Assembly: GCA_023438065.1 (NCBI GenBank) | Contig: JAEXRH010000018.1 | Span: 1 to 64,000, forward strand | Direction of reading: 5' to 3' | Source of the DNA: Spirochaetota bacterium | GTDB lineage: Bacteria > Spirochaetota > Spirochaetia > Treponematales > Treponemataceae | DNA length: 64,000 nt | Shown: in pieces, positions 8,339 to 20,639 of the stretch | Numbering within the stretch: the stretch's first letter is position 1 | Layout: the number at the start of each line of letters is the position of its first letter | Notes under the pieces: model-generated | What the model was told of the DNA's origin: nothing | What the model saw: the letters and a program-made list of their open reading frames with translations, nothing else | Database searches by the model: none | Translations under genes and position numbers: made by a program

Positions 8339-8352
8339 GTTGCATATGCAAC
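8339..8352. promoter_or_regulatory. 14-bp perfect palindrome upstream of hemerythrin gene
   Basis: GTTGCATATGCAAC is perfectly palindromic and lies 60 bp upstream of the hemerythrin-domain gene, just after the carbamoyltransferase stop. It looks like a dimeric regulator site, perhaps of the CRP/FNR class or a similar family, but the regulator is unknown. Confidence 0.4.
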
Positions 8353-8411
8353 GAATAATTTCCCCTCCCGGCAGTATTGTATCGATAACGACACGATATC
8401 GGAGGAATGGC

Positions 8412-8813
8412 ATGAGCATAGCGTTGGTAAAGGAACTGAACGGCGATCATCGGGCAATACTGAAAACGATCGGGCGCATCGGCGAGATCGGGAAACTGAC
8501 GCCGGAAACGAGAACCCTGATCGCGGAAACGAGGGAAGCGCTCCTTCACCATCTCGCGAAGGAAGAAAAGGAATTCTATCCCGCGATGCGGCGTCTCGCG
8601 GACGCGAGCACGGCGATCGCCGAGAAACTCACGGCAATGAACCGCGAGATGGAAGCCATCGCCCGCGAGGCGATGGGCTTTCTCGACACGTACGCGACCG
8701 GCGGAAACCCGGAAGACTTCCCCGATGACTTCGCGAAATTCAGGCGCGTCCTTTCAGCGCGGATCCAGCGCGAGGAATTCGCGCTTTACTCCCACTTTCT
8801 CAAAACCGCCTGA
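8412..8813 (+). CDS. Hemerythrin-like HHE domain protein
   Basis: A 133-aa helical protein with metal-ligand spacing typical of HHE hemerythrins: GDHRAIL near residue 13, LLHHLAKEEKEFYP near 45-58, and REEFALYSHF near the C-terminus. Such proteins bind a di-iron centre that handles O2, NO or related stress. The ATG at 8412 follows GGAGGAATGGC. It is convergent with the SDR gene, with only 6 bp between stops. The palindrome at 8339-8352 may regulate it. Confidence 0.85.
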   Translation: MSIALVKELNGDHRAILKTIGRIGEIGKLTPETRTLIAETREALLHHLAKEEKEFYPAMRRLADASTAIAEKLTAMNREMEAIAREAMGFLDTYATGGNPEDFPDDFAKFRRVLSARIQREEFALYSHFLKTA

Positions 8814-8819
8814 ACGGCG

Positions 8820-9629
8820 CTACTGCCTTCCGGTGAAATGATCCATCGCGCGCGTCATGCCGAAGAAATCGGCGACGAGGTCCATCAGGCCGACGGGAAA
8901 AAGGCGAAGGAGGAACACCGAGTAGACGAAACGCGGCATGATGAGCCGCTTTTTGCCCCGCGCGATCGCGCGCGCGATGCGTCGGGCGGCGTACTCGGGC
9001 TTCAGGATCGGAAGGAGAAGCGGGAAGCGCGTACGCACACCGGCGAACATGCCCGTATCGATGAAGAAGGGGCACACGATGGTGGTGCGGATCTTCTTTC
9101 GCTGGCGGCGGATCTCCATGCGGACGGCCTCGTGAAAGCCGAAGGCGGCGAACTTGCTCGCGGAGTAGTCGGCGAGGCCGGTCACGCCGACGAGCCCGGC
9201 GGCGGAGGCGATCGTAACGAGGTGGCCCGAGTTCCGCTCGAGCATCCCGGGAAGGAATGCCTTGACGGTCCAGGCATTCGCGAGGACGTTGACCTCCATC
9301 GTCTTGACGATCTTTTCGTCGGGGGTCTCGAGGAGTGTTTTCCCCGACACGACGCCGGCGTTGTTGACGAGGATCTCGACCGGGCCGACGGCAGCCTCGA
9401 CCTCGCGCGCGAGCCGGTATACGGACTCGCGATCGGTGACGTCGCAGACCATGCCGGTGATCGAAAGCGACGACGCCCGTGATTCCCGTTCGAGGGCGTC
9501 GAGCGCGGCGGCATTGAGGTCCCAGACGACGACGCGGGCGCCGCGCGAGGCGAGCGTCTGCGCGACGAGCCGGCCGATCCCGCTTGCCCCGCCGGTGATG
9601 ACGGCTACTTTTCCGCTGAAATTTTTCAT
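8820..9629 (-). CDS. Short-chain dehydrogenase/reductase
   Basis: A 269-aa classical SDR. The Rossmann motif is TGGASGIG (residues about 12-19), followed by NNAG and the catalytic YSASK, with an upstream Ser in the SAAG region. A hydrophobic stretch near the C-terminus (VYSVFLLRLFPVGLMDLVADFF) resembles membrane-associated retinol/steroid-type SDRs. The start at 9629 was chosen because the protein aligns from MKNFSGKVAVIT and the promoter -10 lies only 6 nt upstream, implying a leaderless message. The substrate is unknown. Confidence 0.88.
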   Translation of the reverse strand: MKNFSGKVAVITGGASGIGRLVAQTLASRGARVVVWDLNAAALDALERESRASSLSITGMVCDVTDRESVYRLAREVEAAVGPVEILVNNAGVVSGKTLLETPDEKIVKTMEVNVLANAWTVKAFLPGMLERNSGHLVTIASAAGLVGVTGLADYSASKFAAFGFHEAVRMEIRRQRKKIRTTIVCPFFIDTGMFAGVRTRFPLLLPILKPEYAARRIARAIARGKKRLIMPRFVYSVFLLRLFPVGLMDLVADFFGMTRAMDHFTGRQ

Positions 9630-9635
9630 GGCGGA

Positions 9636-9641
9636 AGTATA
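9636..9641 (-). promoter_or_regulatory. -10 box abutting the SDR start (leaderless)
   Basis: On the minus strand, TATACT preceded by TGC (extended -10) ends 6 nt before the ATG at 9629, so the transcript should begin at or next to the start codon. No Shine-Dalgarno sequence is present. Confidence 0.55.
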
Positions 9642-9768
9642 GCATATCCATCGCGACAAAGAAACGGTTTTCGTCGTTTTGGCGATCATGGACGATACCG
9701 GGCGTTTTCGCCCTCAAGGGTCCCCGATCGAACTCCGATAATTGAGCCAAACGACCGGAGGTTTACCG

Positions 9769-10638
9769 ATGAATTCCCGATTACCCATGGAGAACAGGGA
9801 TACGACAGTCCGTGCAGAGCGCGAAGGCGGATCGTCCCGCCAGTCTCTTCCCGGAAAACGCGCGCCCTTGATCATTACCCTCCTCGTCCTTACCCTTCTC
9901 GCCTTCCCTGTCGCCGCCCAAAGCGAGCTCATCAAGCTCGAGGCGCTTGCTTCCTATTACGGCGACGAGTTTCAGGGGCGTCCGACCTCCTCGGGCGAGA
10001 TCTTCGACATGAACGCGTATACCTGCGCGCACAAGAACCTCCCCTTCGGCACGATGCTCGAGGTCACGAACCTCGAAAACGGAAGAAAAACGGTCGTCAG
10101 GGTGAACGATCGCGGCCCCTTCGTCGCGGGACGGGAACTCGACGTGTCCAAGGCCGCGGCCTATGACCTCGGGATGGTCTCGACGGGAACCGCGCGCGTG
10201 TCGATCAGGAAGATCGGGATGGATCGCCCGTCAGCCGCCTTAAGCCCTGCCGGAGGGCCGGTTTCCGGAAACGCGACGACAACGACCGGGAATACCGCAA
10301 GCGCCGCCAATACCCCGGCCAACACGGACGCCGCGCCTGCCAGAGCAGCTCCGGTCACCGCCGAAGCGAGCGCCGCGCCCGCGATTGCCGCCGCTTCCGC
10401 CGGGATTGCGCCTTCGGGCGAGCAGCGATGGAGAATTCAGCTCGGGAGCTTCTCGAAACCGGAGAACGCCGACCGCTTCGTCGTCCAGCTTCGCAAGGAC
10501 GGTTTCAACCCCGCGATAGAGCGAAACGGCACGATGACCCGCGTCGTGCTCGCCGGCATTCCCGATTCGGCCCTCGGCTCGATGAAAGACCGGCTCGCGG
10601 CGGCAGGATACGGAAACTGTCTCGTACGGGGCGAATAA
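9769..10638 (+). CDS. rlpA: RlpA-like double-psi beta-barrel protein with SPOR domain
   Basis: A 289-aa exported protein. A basic N-terminus and hydrophobic segment (LIITLLVLTLLAFPVAAQ) are followed by an RlpA domain with ASYYGDEFQGRPTSSGE and VRVNDRGPF...ELDVSKAAA. An Ala/Thr-rich linker (about 150-215) leads to a C-terminal SPOR peptidoglycan-binding domain starting WRIQLGSFSKPENADRF. RlpA proteins act on denuded glycan strands at the septum; catalytic activity is not certain here. The ATG at 9769 follows CCGGAGG; a second in-frame ATG at 9787 is possible. Confidence 0.88.
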   Translation: MNSRLPMENRDTTVRAEREGGSSRQSLPGKRAPLIITLLVLTLLAFPVAAQSELIKLEALASYYGDEFQGRPTSSGEIFDMNAYTCAHKNLPFGTMLEVTNLENGRKTVVRVNDRGPFVAGRELDVSKAAAYDLGMVSTGTARVSIRKIGMDRPSAALSPAGGPVSGNATTTTGNTASAANTPANTDAAPARAAPVTAEASAAPAIAAASAGIAPSGEQRWRIQLGSFSKPENADRFVVQLRKDGFNPAIERNGTMTRVVLAGIPDSALGSMKDRLAAAGYGNCLVRGE

Positions 10639-10647
10639 GCCTTCGGT

Positions 10648-10671
10648 AAAATACCGGCCACGGGGTATTTT
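10648..10671 (+). terminator. Candidate terminator after rlpA
   Basis: AAAATACC (10648-10655) and GGTATTTT (10664-10671) form an 8-bp stem with an 8-nt loop, 10 nt after the rlpA stop. The T-run is only four bases, part of the stem, so strength is doubtful. Confidence 0.4.
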
Positions 10672-10754
10672 CCCGATTGACGGCATTCCATTTACAGGCG
10701 ATGATACTCATCTATTCTGGTCCATTCCGATAAATGGGCTCTCAAGGGGAATCT

Positions 10755-12002
10755 ATGACGAAAAAAACCAGCACCCGCTTCCCGCTCGTGTGCGCCTTAA
10801 CCGCGCTTTTTGCGCTTCTGGTCATCTCGTGCGGAAACGCGGACGCGAAACGGTACCCGAACGGGTTTACCGAGATCGGGATCAAGCAAAAGGACGTCGA
10901 CGCGAAGATCAAGGCGGCGACCGACCGCTTCTTCGGAGGCTCGGGAAGCGAGCGGCTCTATTACGAGTACGGCACCGACATGGCGTACATCCTCGACGTC
11001 GGAAACAAGGATATCCGGAGCGAGGGCATGTCCTACGGGATGATGTTCGCGGTCCAGCTCGATAAAAAAGCCGAATTCGACCGGCTCTGGAAGTTCGCCC
11101 ACGAGGTGATGCTCAACAAGTCGGGTCCCTACGAGGGCTATTTCGCCTGGCACGTCACCACCGACGGGAAGGTGATCCACGCGAACCCCGCCTCTGACGG
11201 CGAGCAGTATTTCGCGATGTCGCTCTTCTTCGCCTCGAACCGCTGGGGCGACGGCGAGGGCATCCTCAACTACCGCGCCGAGGCGAACAAGATCCTCGAC
11301 CACATGCTCCATCACACCGAGCTCATAACCCTCCCGAAAGGCTCCCGCGCCACCGCGATGATCGATCCCAAGGCGAACCAGGTCGTCTTCGTTCCCGAGG
11401 GGGACGAGGCGCTTTTCACCGATCCCTCCTACCATGTGCCCCATTTCTACGAGCTTTTCGCCCTGTGGGCCGACAAGGACAGGGACCGCTGGGCGCTCGT
11501 CGCCGCAGAGAGCCGGAACCTCTTCAAGAAGGCCTGCCATCCCGAGACGGGACTCGCGGCCGACTATACCCGGTTTGACGGAACGCCCGTCAAGGACCCA
11601 AGATGGGGCAACCACTACCGCTTCGAGTACGATGCCTGGCGCGTCGCGATGAATATCGCCCTCGACTCCCTCTGGTGGGGGAAGGATAGCTGGCAGCGCG
11701 ACGAGTGGGCCAAGACCTACCTCGGATTTTTCCGGAAGCAGGGCTTCGGGGTGTATAAGGGCCTTTACGACACTGACGGAACCAAGGCGAACGGCTACCA
11801 TTCCGCGGGTCTCATAGCGATGAACGCGGTCGCCTCGCTCATCGGCGATCCCCAGGACCGCAAGGATTACATCCGCGAGTTCTGGAGCCTTCCGATACCG
11901 TCCGGCACCTGGCGGTATTACGACGGCTGCCTCTATCTTTTCGGACTTCTCCAGGTATCGGGCAACTTCCGGATCTACGAGCCGGCGAAAACGGCTAAAT
12001 AA
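10755..12002 (+). CDS. Glycoside hydrolase family 8 lipoprotein
   Basis: A 415-aa secreted glycosidase. The signal peptide ends in a lipobox-like VISCGNADA. The GH8 signature region DIRSEGMSYGMMFAVQL carries the presumed acid Glu, and the rest is rich in Trp/Tyr as in (alpha/alpha)6 barrels. The closest type by feel is the reducing-end xylose-releasing exo-oligoxylanase group, but cellulase or xylanase cannot be excluded. The start at 10755 follows AAGGGGA. No partner transport genes are adjacent. Confidence 0.85.
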   Translation: MTKKTSTRFPLVCALTALFALLVISCGNADAKRYPNGFTEIGIKQKDVDAKIKAATDRFFGGSGSERLYYEYGTDMAYILDVGNKDIRSEGMSYGMMFAVQLDKKAEFDRLWKFAHEVMLNKSGPYEGYFAWHVTTDGKVIHANPASDGEQYFAMSLFFASNRWGDGEGILNYRAEANKILDHMLHHTELITLPKGSRATAMIDPKANQVVFVPEGDEALFTDPSYHVPHFYELFALWADKDRDRWALVAAESRNLFKKACHPETGLAADYTRFDGTPVKDPRWGNHYRFEYDAWRVAMNIALDSLWWGKDSWQRDEWAKTYLGFFRKQGFGVYKGLYDTDGTKANGYHSAGLIAMNAVASLIGDPQDRKDYIREFWSLPIPSGTWRYYDGCLYLFGLLQVSGNFRIYEPAKTAK

Positions 12003-12016
12003 CGGGGCTTTTTTCC

Positions 12017-12039
12017 GCCCGGGACGCGCAGTCCCGGGC
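12017..12039. other. Strong GC hairpin after GH8 gene
   Basis: GCCCGGGAC (12017-12025) and GTCCCGGGC (12031-12039) pair perfectly around a 5-nt loop, 15 nt after the GH8 stop. No T-run follows on either strand, so this may be a U-less terminator or an mRNA 3' end stabiliser. Confidence 0.45.
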
Positions 12040-12082
12040 ACGCCCGTCCCGTTTCACGCTATTCACGGATTTCCATTTATGG

Positions 12083-12088
12083 TATAGT
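12083..12088 (+). promoter_or_regulatory. Extended -10 just upstream of helicase start
   Basis: TGG-TATAGT is a good extended -10. It ends 9 nt before the ATG at 12098, predicting a leader of 0-4 nt. No Shine-Dalgarno sequence is present between it and the ATG. Confidence 0.55.
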
Positions 12089-12097
12089 TTACGTCAA

Positions 12098-14089
<1,992 letters not shown>

Positions 14090-14137
14090 GCGCGTCACGG
14101 CGCGCGCCGAACGAATCTCGCGACAATCCTTACCGAG

Positions 14138-14164
14138 AAAACCCGGCTCTTGCCGGGTTTTTTT
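14138..14164 (+). terminator. Intrinsic terminator of the helicase gene
   Basis: AACCCGGC (14140-14147) and GCCGGGTT (14152-14159) form an 8-bp stem with a TCTT loop, followed by five more T bases. The chemoreceptor promoter begins immediately afterwards, so its -35 region overlaps the stem. Confidence 0.85.
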
Positions 14165-14206
14165 CGTATATGGCAGTATACTTTCGATAAGGAGCGTATT
14201 AGCACG

Positions 14207-16066
14207 ATGAGAACACACACGGTACGGTATCGGTTCCTGATCGCGAGCGCCTCTGTCGTCATAGCGGCGGGCGCGCTGATCCTCGTCATCTACGCGACGG
14301 GGGGATTCCCGCGCCCCCGGTCGGGATTTTTCATCGCGACGCTCGTCTATCTCGCCGCGGTTAACCTCGTCGCCGGCGCCGTTTCGGCCCGTTTCAGGAA
14401 GGACTTTGGCGCCCTCTCGAGCGATCCGCCCGCCTACCGGAAAGCCATCGACGCGCTCGGGCACGCCCCGCTCCTTACGCTCCTGATCATCATCGCGCTA
14501 TCCCTCGCGTACGCCGCGAGCTTCAACTATACCGCCGGAGGGCTCGGCATCACCGGGGTCGCGAGACCCTCGATCGTTCTCCTCGTCTCCTCGCTCACGA
14601 TGATAGCCTCGGCCTATTTCTACGTGCTCGGCGACCAGACGGTTTCGTACACGCTCCACGAATACTCCCTCGTCGATTTTCCGAAGGAACTCCGCTACCC
14701 CAGACAGCGAAACAAGAACTTCATCATCCCCTTTTTCATCGCCGTCATGACGGTGATGGCGACCTTCTCCGTCGAGGGACTCTATAATCTCCGGGAAATC
14801 TCGGCGATCCAGACGGGTACCGCCGCGCGCTCGGGCGCCTCGGCGATCCTCGTCGGCGTATACCTCGCGGTCGTCGGCGTGCTCGTGTTTCTCTGGACGC
14901 ACGGCAACAGCATGATCTACCAGGGACTCATCAAGCAACTCCTCGAGCTCACCGCGAGCGAAAAGAACCTCGCCGGCCGGATCAGCATATTCTCCGTCGA
15001 CGAGCTCGGCTTCATATCGGGAAGGATCAACGAGTTCTGCGCCGGTCTCGCCGAAAGCGTCACCACGCTCAAGGCCGCGCAAGGGCGGCTTTCCGGCCTC
15101 GGAGAGGAGCTTCGCGAGGGATCGGCAGCCTCCTCGGCCGCGAACGGGGAGATCTCCGATACGGCGAGAGAGGTCACCTCGCGCGTCGATACGCAGTCGA
15201 CGAGCGTCCAGGAATCGTCGGGCGCCATCGAGCAGATCGCCAAGAGCATCGAGTCCCTCGAGCGACTCATCACCGACCAGGCCTCGAGCGTCGCCGAGGC
15301 GTCCGCGTCCATCGAGGAAATGGTCGGGAACATCAATTCCATCACCGCGTCGACGGGAAAGATGGCGGACCGTTTCGCCAAGCTCCTCGACGCGTCCGCC
15401 GAGGGACAGGAGGCTCAAGCCGATTCCGACGAGCGCATCAAGCAGATCGCCGACCGCTCGCAAACCCTCTTCGAGGCGAACCAGGTGATCGCGGAAATCG
15501 CGAGCCAAACGAACCTCCTCGCGATGAACGCCGCGATCGAGGCGGCGCACGCGGGCGACGCCGGTCGGGGCTTCTCGGTCGTCGCCGACGAGATCCGCAA
15601 GCTCGCGGAAACCTCGGCCGAGCAATCGAAGAACATCAGCCAGGAGATCGGGCTCGTCCAGGAGGCGATCGACGGCGTCGTCACGACCTCGCGGAAATCC
15701 GAAACCTCGTATTCGAGGGTCGTCGAGCTCATCGGCGAGACGAACGCCCTCGTCAAGGAAGTCGATCAGGCGATGGTCGAGCAGCGAAACGGGTCCATGG
15801 AGATACTCGAGGCGCTCAAGGCGATGAACGCGATCACCCAGCAGGTACAGCTCGACGCGCGCGAGATGAACGCGGGAAACGCGACTGTACTCGCCTCGAT
15901 CGGAAGGCTCCGCCAGATGTCGGCCGAGATAACCGGGAGCATGGCGCGGATGAGAAGCGCGACCGACAACATCAACCGCTATTCCGCGCGTCTCAACGAG
16001 CTTTCCGGGGAGACGGCCGGGGCCATAGCCATCATGGACGAGTCGGTGGGGAGCTTCAGAACCTAG
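14207..16066 (+). CDS. Methyl-accepting chemotaxis protein with six-TM sensor region
   Basis: A 619-aa chemoreceptor. Instead of a periplasmic Cache domain it has six predicted membrane segments at about 8-31, 41-61, 88-106, 121-142, 171-190 and 210-232. A linker follows, then a long coiled-coil signalling domain. The conserved hairpin tip is recognisable around IASQTNLLAMNAAIEAAHAG and GFSVVADEIRKLAE. The membrane-embedded input suggests sensing of membrane state or a small hydrophobic cue (inference). A -10 TATACT lies at 14177-14182 with a leader containing AAGGAG; the spacing to the ATG at 14207 is rather long (about 12 nt). Confidence 0.9.
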   Translation: MRTHTVRYRFLIASASVVIAAGALILVIYATGGFPRPRSGFFIATLVYLAAVNLVAGAVSARFRKDFGALSSDPPAYRKAIDALGHAPLLTLLIIIALSLAYAASFNYTAGGLGITGVARPSIVLLVSSLTMIASAYFYVLGDQTVSYTLHEYSLVDFPKELRYPRQRNKNFIIPFFIAVMTVMATFSVEGLYNLREISAIQTGTAARSGASAILVGVYLAVVGVLVFLWTHGNSMIYQGLIKQLLELTASEKNLAGRISIFSVDELGFISGRINEFCAGLAESVTTLKAAQGRLSGLGEELREGSAASSAANGEISDTAREVTSRVDTQSTSVQESSGAIEQIAKSIESLERLITDQASSVAEASASIEEMVGNINSITASTGKMADRFAKLLDASAEGQEAQADSDERIKQIADRSQTLFEANQVIAEIASQTNLLAMNAAIEAAHAGDAGRGFSVVADEIRKLAETSAEQSKNISQEIGLVQEAIDGVVTTSRKSETSYSRVVELIGETNALVKEVDQAMVEQRNGSMEILEALKAMNAITQQVQLDAREMNAGNATVLASIGRLRQMSAEITGSMARMRSATDNINRYSARLNELSGETAGAIAIMDESVGSFRT

Positions 16067-16174
16067 GGACGCGCCGTCCGGAAAAGGCGGCGCGATCGCC
16101 CGACGGGAAAAATCCCGACCCGTTGCGCGCGGCGGGACGTTTGCGGTATCGTAACGGCGAAGGATACATTCCCC

Positions 16175-17035
16175 ATGCACCGAAAGCTCTCCCGCGCGCA
16201 GTCGATCCTCTACCTCCAGCTGTCGAACGTTCTTTTCGCCTGCACGGCGGTCTTCATCAGCGTCGTCTCCGACCGGTTCGACGGGTACTTCACCTCGTTT
16301 TGCCGCTTTCTCGTCGGGCTCCTGATCGGGCTCGCGCAACTCCGCCTTACGGGGCGCCCCTTCAAAATCGAGCGTTTCAAGCCGTGGCTCGGCCGCGGCG
16401 TCTTCGGCTCGGCCGGGATGATCCTCTACTACGTCGCGATCGCGCTCGGCACGCCCGGAAGGGCGAGCCTTTTCAACAACAGCTTCCCGCTCTTCGTCGC
16501 GATCATCGCGATCTTCATCCTTCGCGACGCGGTCCGCGCGAATACGATCGCCGGGCTTCTCGTCGCCTTTTCCGGGATCGCCTTCGTGCTCTGGGACGGC
16601 TCGTCCGTCCCGCCGGTCGCGGACCTCGTCGGACTCGCGAGCGGGATGCTCGCGGGAATCTCGTACCACTTCAACAAGGTCGCCTCGAAGACCGAGGATC
16701 CGATCGTCATCTATCTCGGAGTGTGCATCGTCGGCGCCCTCGCGACCTCCTTCTCGGCGCCCGCGGCCCTCGCGCTCGATCCCCTTTCGGCGTTCCTCAT
16801 CGCGCTCGCGGCGGCCGGGGCCTATGCCGCGCAAATCTGCATCACGATCGGGCTCCGGGACATCCCGACGACGGAGGGAAGCGTACACACCTTCGCGAAG
16901 ATCCCGCTCACCGTCCTCGCTGGGGCCCTGTTCCTCGGAAACGCGATCACGGCTCGCTTCGTCGTCGGGACGGCGCTCCTTTTCGCCGGGCTCATGCTCA
17001 ACCAGCTCGCGCCGAAAGCGCCCAAGGGGCGATAG
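16175..17035 (+). CDS. EamA/DMT-family transporter
   Basis: A 286-aa membrane protein with about ten hydrophobic helices arranged as two EamA repeats. The second repeat begins near DLVGLASGMLAGISYHFNK. Members export metabolites such as amino acids, or act as permeases; the substrate is unknown. The ATG at 16175 has GAAGGA about 10 nt upstream, and TATCGT upstream could be the -10. Nothing in the flanks points to a substrate. Confidence 0.85.
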   Translation: MHRKLSRAQSILYLQLSNVLFACTAVFISVVSDRFDGYFTSFCRFLVGLLIGLAQLRLTGRPFKIERFKPWLGRGVFGSAGMILYYVAIALGTPGRASLFNNSFPLFVAIIAIFILRDAVRANTIAGLLVAFSGIAFVLWDGSSVPPVADLVGLASGMLAGISYHFNKVASKTEDPIVIYLGVCIVGALATSFSAPAALALDPLSAFLIALAAAGAYAAQICITIGLRDIPTTEGSVHTFAKIPLTVLAGALFLGNAITARFVVGTALLFAGLMLNQLAPKAPKGR

Positions 17036-17081
17036 GGAATCGCGCCGATGCCCGGCCGTTGCACGGAGCGCGCTTTTCCGG

Positions 17082-17087
17082 TATTCT
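17082..17087 (+). promoter_or_regulatory. -10 box abutting the ABC-F start (leaderless)
   Basis: TATTCT ends 7 nt before the ATG at 17095. The only purine-rich bases (AAGG) are too close to the ATG to act as a ribosome site, so a leaderless transcript is likely. Confidence 0.5.
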
Positions 17088-17094
17088 TCAAGGT

Positions 17095-18732
<1,638 letters not shown>

Positions 18733-18797
18733 CGCGGGCGGGAAAACCCGGCCGCGAGGTCGTCGCGCTCCCGTCGGCGCGCGCAGGGAGGTTTCCG

Positions 18798-19502
18798 ATG
18801 AACGCATTTTCCCGGCTCTTATCCGTCACCGTGGCGCTCGCCGCGGCGTCCTCGCCCGCTCACGGCGGGGAGTCGTCCGTCGACGCCGTCCTCAAGGGAA
18901 TAACCTGGCTCGGCCACGCGACCGTCAGGATCGAGGCCGCGGGGAAGGTGATCTACGTCGACCCCACCCGCGCGCGCGCGGGCGACAAGGCGGACCTCAT
19001 CCTCGTCACGCACGGCCACGGCGACCACTACGATCCCGCGACGATCAGGGCCCTCAGCAAGCAAGGGACGGTGATCGTCGCGCCCAAACCGCTCGGTCTC
19101 CAGACCGCCACCCTCGCGCCCGGAACCTCGGGAACCTTCGCGGGATTCGCGGTCGAGGCGATCCCCGCCTATAACGTCAGGAAAACGCAGTTTCACCCGA
19201 AGCGCGACGGAAACGTCGGTTTCGTGGTGACGGTCTCGTGCGTGCGCGTGTACCTTTCCGGAGATACCGAGCGCATACCGGAGATGAAGTCGGTTCGGTC
19301 CGACATCGCCTTCGTCCCGCTCGGTCAGGTGTACACGATGAACTCCGTCGCCGAGGCGGTCGAGTCGGTCGTCGACACGGGAGCCCGGGTCGCTGCTCCC
19401 GTCCACTGGGGCGAAAACGAGGGCTCCGTCGCGGACGCGAAAGCGTTCGTCTCGGCGCTCAGGGAACGCGGCGTCTCCGCGCTCATTCTCCCGAAAGACT
19501 GA
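18798..19502 (+). CDS. Exported metallo-beta-lactamase-fold hydrolase
   Basis: A 234-aa UlaG-like MBL-fold protein. The metal motif is THGHGDHYDP, followed by a GDTE motif and a late PVHWGE histidine. An N-terminal signal peptide (LLSVTVALAAASSPAHGG) indicates secretion to the periplasm, unusual for UlaG-like proteins, which are mostly cytoplasmic. The ATG at 18798 follows AGGGAGG. Convergent with the next gene, sharing a bidirectional terminator. Confidence 0.85.
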   Translation: MNAFSRLLSVTVALAAASSPAHGGESSVDAVLKGITWLGHATVRIEAAGKVIYVDPTRARAGDKADLILVTHGHGDHYDPATIRALSKQGTVIVAPKPLGLQTATLAPGTSGTFAGFAVEAIPAYNVRKTQFHPKRDGNVGFVVTVSCVRVYLSGDTERIPEMKSVRSDIAFVPLGQVYTMNSVAEAVESVVDTGARVAAPVHWGENEGSVADAKAFVSALRERGVSALILPKD

Positions 19503-19525
19503 TACCGGAAGATACGACAGGTGAG

Positions 19526-19557
19526 AAAAACAAGCGGGCTTACGCCCGCTTGTTTTT
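19526..19557. terminator. Bidirectional intrinsic terminator
   Basis: Perfect 14-bp arms (19526-19539 and 19544-19557) flank a TTAC loop. The arms begin with five A and end with five T, so a GC-rich stem with a T-run is present on both strands, between the convergent genes ending at 19502 and 19564. Confidence 0.9.
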
Positions 19558-19563
19558 CACTTG

Positions 19564-20601
19564 CTACTTTCCCGCCTTCTCCGGTATTTTCCCGTTGTTC
19601 CTGATCCGCTCGATCTCATCCCAGTAAAAATCCAGTTTCATGAAGCCGAAAATCGGTTTACGCGGGGGGCGGCGGAGCGCGTTATGCGCCGCGATCTCGG
19701 CCGAAAGGTCCGCTACCTTCGACCGCGCGAGATAGGGATCCCCGAGCGCGAGGACCGTGCCGTCGGCGGAAAGCGCGTATGTGAGCGGTTTCAGGACGCT
19801 GGCTGCGGTTCCCGAATACACGATCGCCGAGGGCTTGAAGGTGAGCGCGCCTTCGGTCGTCTCGAAAGTACCGGACTCGTAATTCCTGAGAACCTTCCCC
19901 GTCGAGGTGACGCAGGTATAGAGCGTCGAGCCGATCATGATGAACTTCGGGACGACGAGCTCGCTTCCGTCCCGGGCGGCGAAGCGCGCGCCGACGTCGC
20001 GCGGCCGGGCGTCGGTCGCCCAGTAGCGAATGCGGTAATAGTCGGATCCGCGAAAATAGTAGGAGAAGAACTCGGAAACCGGATCGCCCGGATAGAGCAT
20101 GAGCGCGTCGCGGTTCCCCGCGGCGATCCAGAAACCGTCGAGACCGCCTTTTCCCGGGACGGCGCCGGTCGCGCCCGCGTTTTGCCCCGTGGCGCTCGAA
20201 CCGATCACGCGCGCGGGATCGGCCTTGCGATAAAAGCGAAAGTAGATCGAGTCGCCGATGACGGCGAACGGGATTTCTGCGGCGGCTTTTTCCTTCGGAT
20301 AGCGGAGCGAGAGCACCCAGGAGGCCGAAACGGGATTGGCGCTCGCGGACGAGCCGTCGGTCGGTACGGTATCGTCGGTGGCGGCGAAGGATAGCGGGGT
20401 TATGGAGTACGGAAGCCAGGGGCGGTCCTCGTACACGAAACCGTAATAGGTCTTGAGGACGAAACGCATCCTGCCGTCGGGCGCGAACTCGACGAAACGG
20501 CTGCCGTTCGACCACACCCCGGCAAGGGGGTTGTCGGTATCGGCGAAAAGCGGAATCAGGGAAATGACCATCGAGAGAATGACCGCAAACGGGCGCTTCA
20601 T
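19564..20601 (-). CDS. Exported hypothetical protein (345 aa)
   Basis: No family recognised. The N-terminus is a clear signal peptide (KRPFAVILSMVISLIPLFA). The mature part starts DNPLAGVWSNGSRFVEF, which suggests a lipocalin-like or beta-rich domain of the kind found in treponemal exported proteins, and contains many aromatic-rich strands. The start at 20601 is supported by a TGC-TATTCT extended -10 whose end lies 8 nt upstream, with TTGTCA 18 nt further; the message would be leaderless. It lies downstream of a lipoprotein and an M30-like peptidase on the same strand. Confidence 0.7.
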   Translation of the reverse strand: MKRPFAVILSMVISLIPLFADTDNPLAGVWSNGSRFVEFAPDGRMRFVLKTYYGFVYEDRPWLPYSITPLSFAATDDTVPTDGSSASANPVSASWVLSLRYPKEKAAAEIPFAVIGDSIYFRFYRKADPARVIGSSATGQNAGATGAVPGKGGLDGFWIAAGNRDALMLYPGDPVSEFFSYYFRGSDYYRIRYWATDARPRDVGARFAARDGSELVVPKFIMIGSTLYTCVTSTGKVLRNYESGTFETTEGALTFKPSAIVYSGTAASVLKPLTYALSADGTVLALGDPYLARSKVADLSAEIAAHNALRRPPRKPIFGFMKLDFYWDEIERIRNNGKIPEKAGK

Positions 20602-20609
20602 GTCCCTAG

Positions 20610-20639
20610 AGAATAGCATGACCCGCGCTTAGTTGACAA
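20610..20639 (-). promoter_or_regulatory. Promoter directly upstream of the 20601 start
   Basis: On the minus strand TTGTCA, an 18-nt spacer and TATTCT (20610-20615, preceded by TGC) end 8 nt before the ATG. The promoter overlaps the 3' end of the upstream lipoprotein gene, which stops at 20629. Confidence 0.5.

Noticed and set aside
12017..12039. Intrinsic terminator after GH8
   Set aside because: The stem is strong but no T-run follows on either strand; listed only as a hairpin.
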